DNA of 6,212 nt from CAYVMN01 sp043808585 (GTDB lineage: Bacteria > Desulfobacterota > DSM-4660 > Desulfatiglandales > Desulfatiglandaceae). Positions 5,713 through 6,212 of this stretch are shown one piece after another. Made by a program: the position numbers and the translations under genes. The stretch lies in contig JAZDES010000247.1 in assembly GCA_043808585.1 (NCBI GenBank), positions 1-6,212 of the forward strand, read 5' to 3'. Below the pieces are notes generated by a model. It made no database searches. It was given only the letters and a program-made list of their open reading frames with translations, and was not told the DNA's origin. Position 1 is the stretch's first letter, and every line of letters starts with the position of its first letter.

Positions 5713-6212
5713 AGACCCTTTAGCGTGTAATAGATTAGCTTCTGGTACTCGATGATGACTTCCTTGAGGTATTTATCCGTCCTCCACCAGTCGCCGGCCT
5801 TGAAATTGGTGTAACGGGAGGGAGTCATTATGATCTTCAAGTCATCTTTATCAAAGACGTTTTTGAAAATCACCCGGGTGCACCGGGTCTGGGCTGGAGA
5901 TGTTACGACGATAATGGAATGGTAGCCCTTTCTAGCGGCCAATTCCCTGACCATTTTTGCCTCTTCCAGGGATGAACTGGCCGGATGGTCGCTGGTTATG
6001 CAGGCAGACCGTGGAACCCCAAGGCCCTGTAACATCTCAATCAGGAGTTCACTTTCATGGGGGTAATGGACCCCCCTCGCCTTCAGGACCTCATCTCCGT
6101 CTGGCGGCTCCTCTCTCGGGATAAAGATCTTGGGTGCGTATCCCATCTTATAGACCTCAGCAGCCGCAAGGCCCTGTCCAACAGGTCTTCCTGCCATGCA
6201 GACAATGAGATC
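5706..6212 (-). CDS. YdcF/DUF218-family protein, C-terminal 168 residues (N-terminus beyond window)
   Basis: The reading frame is open to the right edge, and the first visible residues DLIVCMAGRP match the usual DUF218 core opening (DaIVVLGG), so the ATG at 6197 is internal and not the start. Only the N-terminus is missing, where family members often have a signal or membrane anchor; its presence cannot be judged. Core features are GLAAAEVYKMGYAPKIFI (14-31), TSDHPASSSLEEAKMVREL (73-91, counterpart of the family's T-x-E-A stretch), IIVVTSPAQTRCTRVIF (100-116), and the C-terminal DWWRT...EYQKLIYYTLKG (141-166). Family members (SanA, ElyC, YdcF) have been tied to envelope integrity, peptidoglycan or lipid-carrier metabolism and S-adenosylmethionine binding in one case; the reaction is uncertain. 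It is the first visible gene of the operon and overlaps the next frame by about 7 bases. Confidence 0.88.
   Translation of the reverse strand, partial: DLIVCMAGRPVGQGLAAAEVYKMGYAPKIFIPREEPPDGDEVLKARGVHYPHESELLIEMLQGLGVPRSACITSDHPASSSLEEAKMVRELAARKGYHSIIVVTSPAQTRCTRVIFKNVFDKDDLKIIMTPSRYTNFKAGDWWRTDKYLKEVIIEYQKLIYYTLKGLW

Overview
The window looks like a chromosomal segment of an anaerobic bacterium, most likely a deltaproteobacterium in the broad sense (Desulfobacterota). This is inferred from gene content: a LivH/LivM transporter beside a phenylacetate-CoA ligase-type enzyme, a DUF3786 protein, a radical SAM KamA-family enzyme, and GCGGAATGCGG-type intergenic repeats. It is not based on any marker gene. 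There is no rRNA, tRNA, transposase, phage gene or CRISPR array.

Layout. (1) 1-1462, minus strand: livH then livM (cut by the left edge), the two membrane permeases of a branched-chain/hydrophobic amino acid transport (HAAT) ABC system. They are separated by a 131-base gap that holds a 32-base palindrome and several short repeats. (2) 1463-1684: divergent intergenic region with a tandem 10-base repeat and only weak promoter candidates. (3) 1685-3016, plus strand: a phenylacetate-CoA ligase (PaaK) family enzyme with all recognisable adenylation motifs. (4) 3017-3213: short gap without a convincing gene, followed by a 72-residue predicted helical protein (3214-3432, plus). (5) 3377-6212, minus strand: a tight four-gene operon transcribed right to left. 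Its order is a YdcF/DUF218 protein (cut by the right edge), a DUF3786 protein, a WbqC-family protein, and a short lysine 2,3-aminomutase-like radical SAM enzyme. Neighbouring genes in it overlap by about 7 and 4 bases or are about 9 bases apart. Its last gene overlaps the tail of the small plus-strand ORF by 56 bases.

How the genes may work together. The livHM/ligase half fits import of an aromatic or other organic acid (or an amino acid) followed by CoA activation; this is inference from proximity. The right-hand operon has no standard pathway that I recognise. DUF218/YdcF and WbqC proteins are often linked to envelope or surface-glycan metabolism. The KamA-like enzyme keeps the residues that bind lysine in lysine 2,3-aminomutase but lacks the C-terminal zinc-site region. 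A link between beta-lysine and surface polymer modification is an attractive but untested idea and is the most interesting point of the window.
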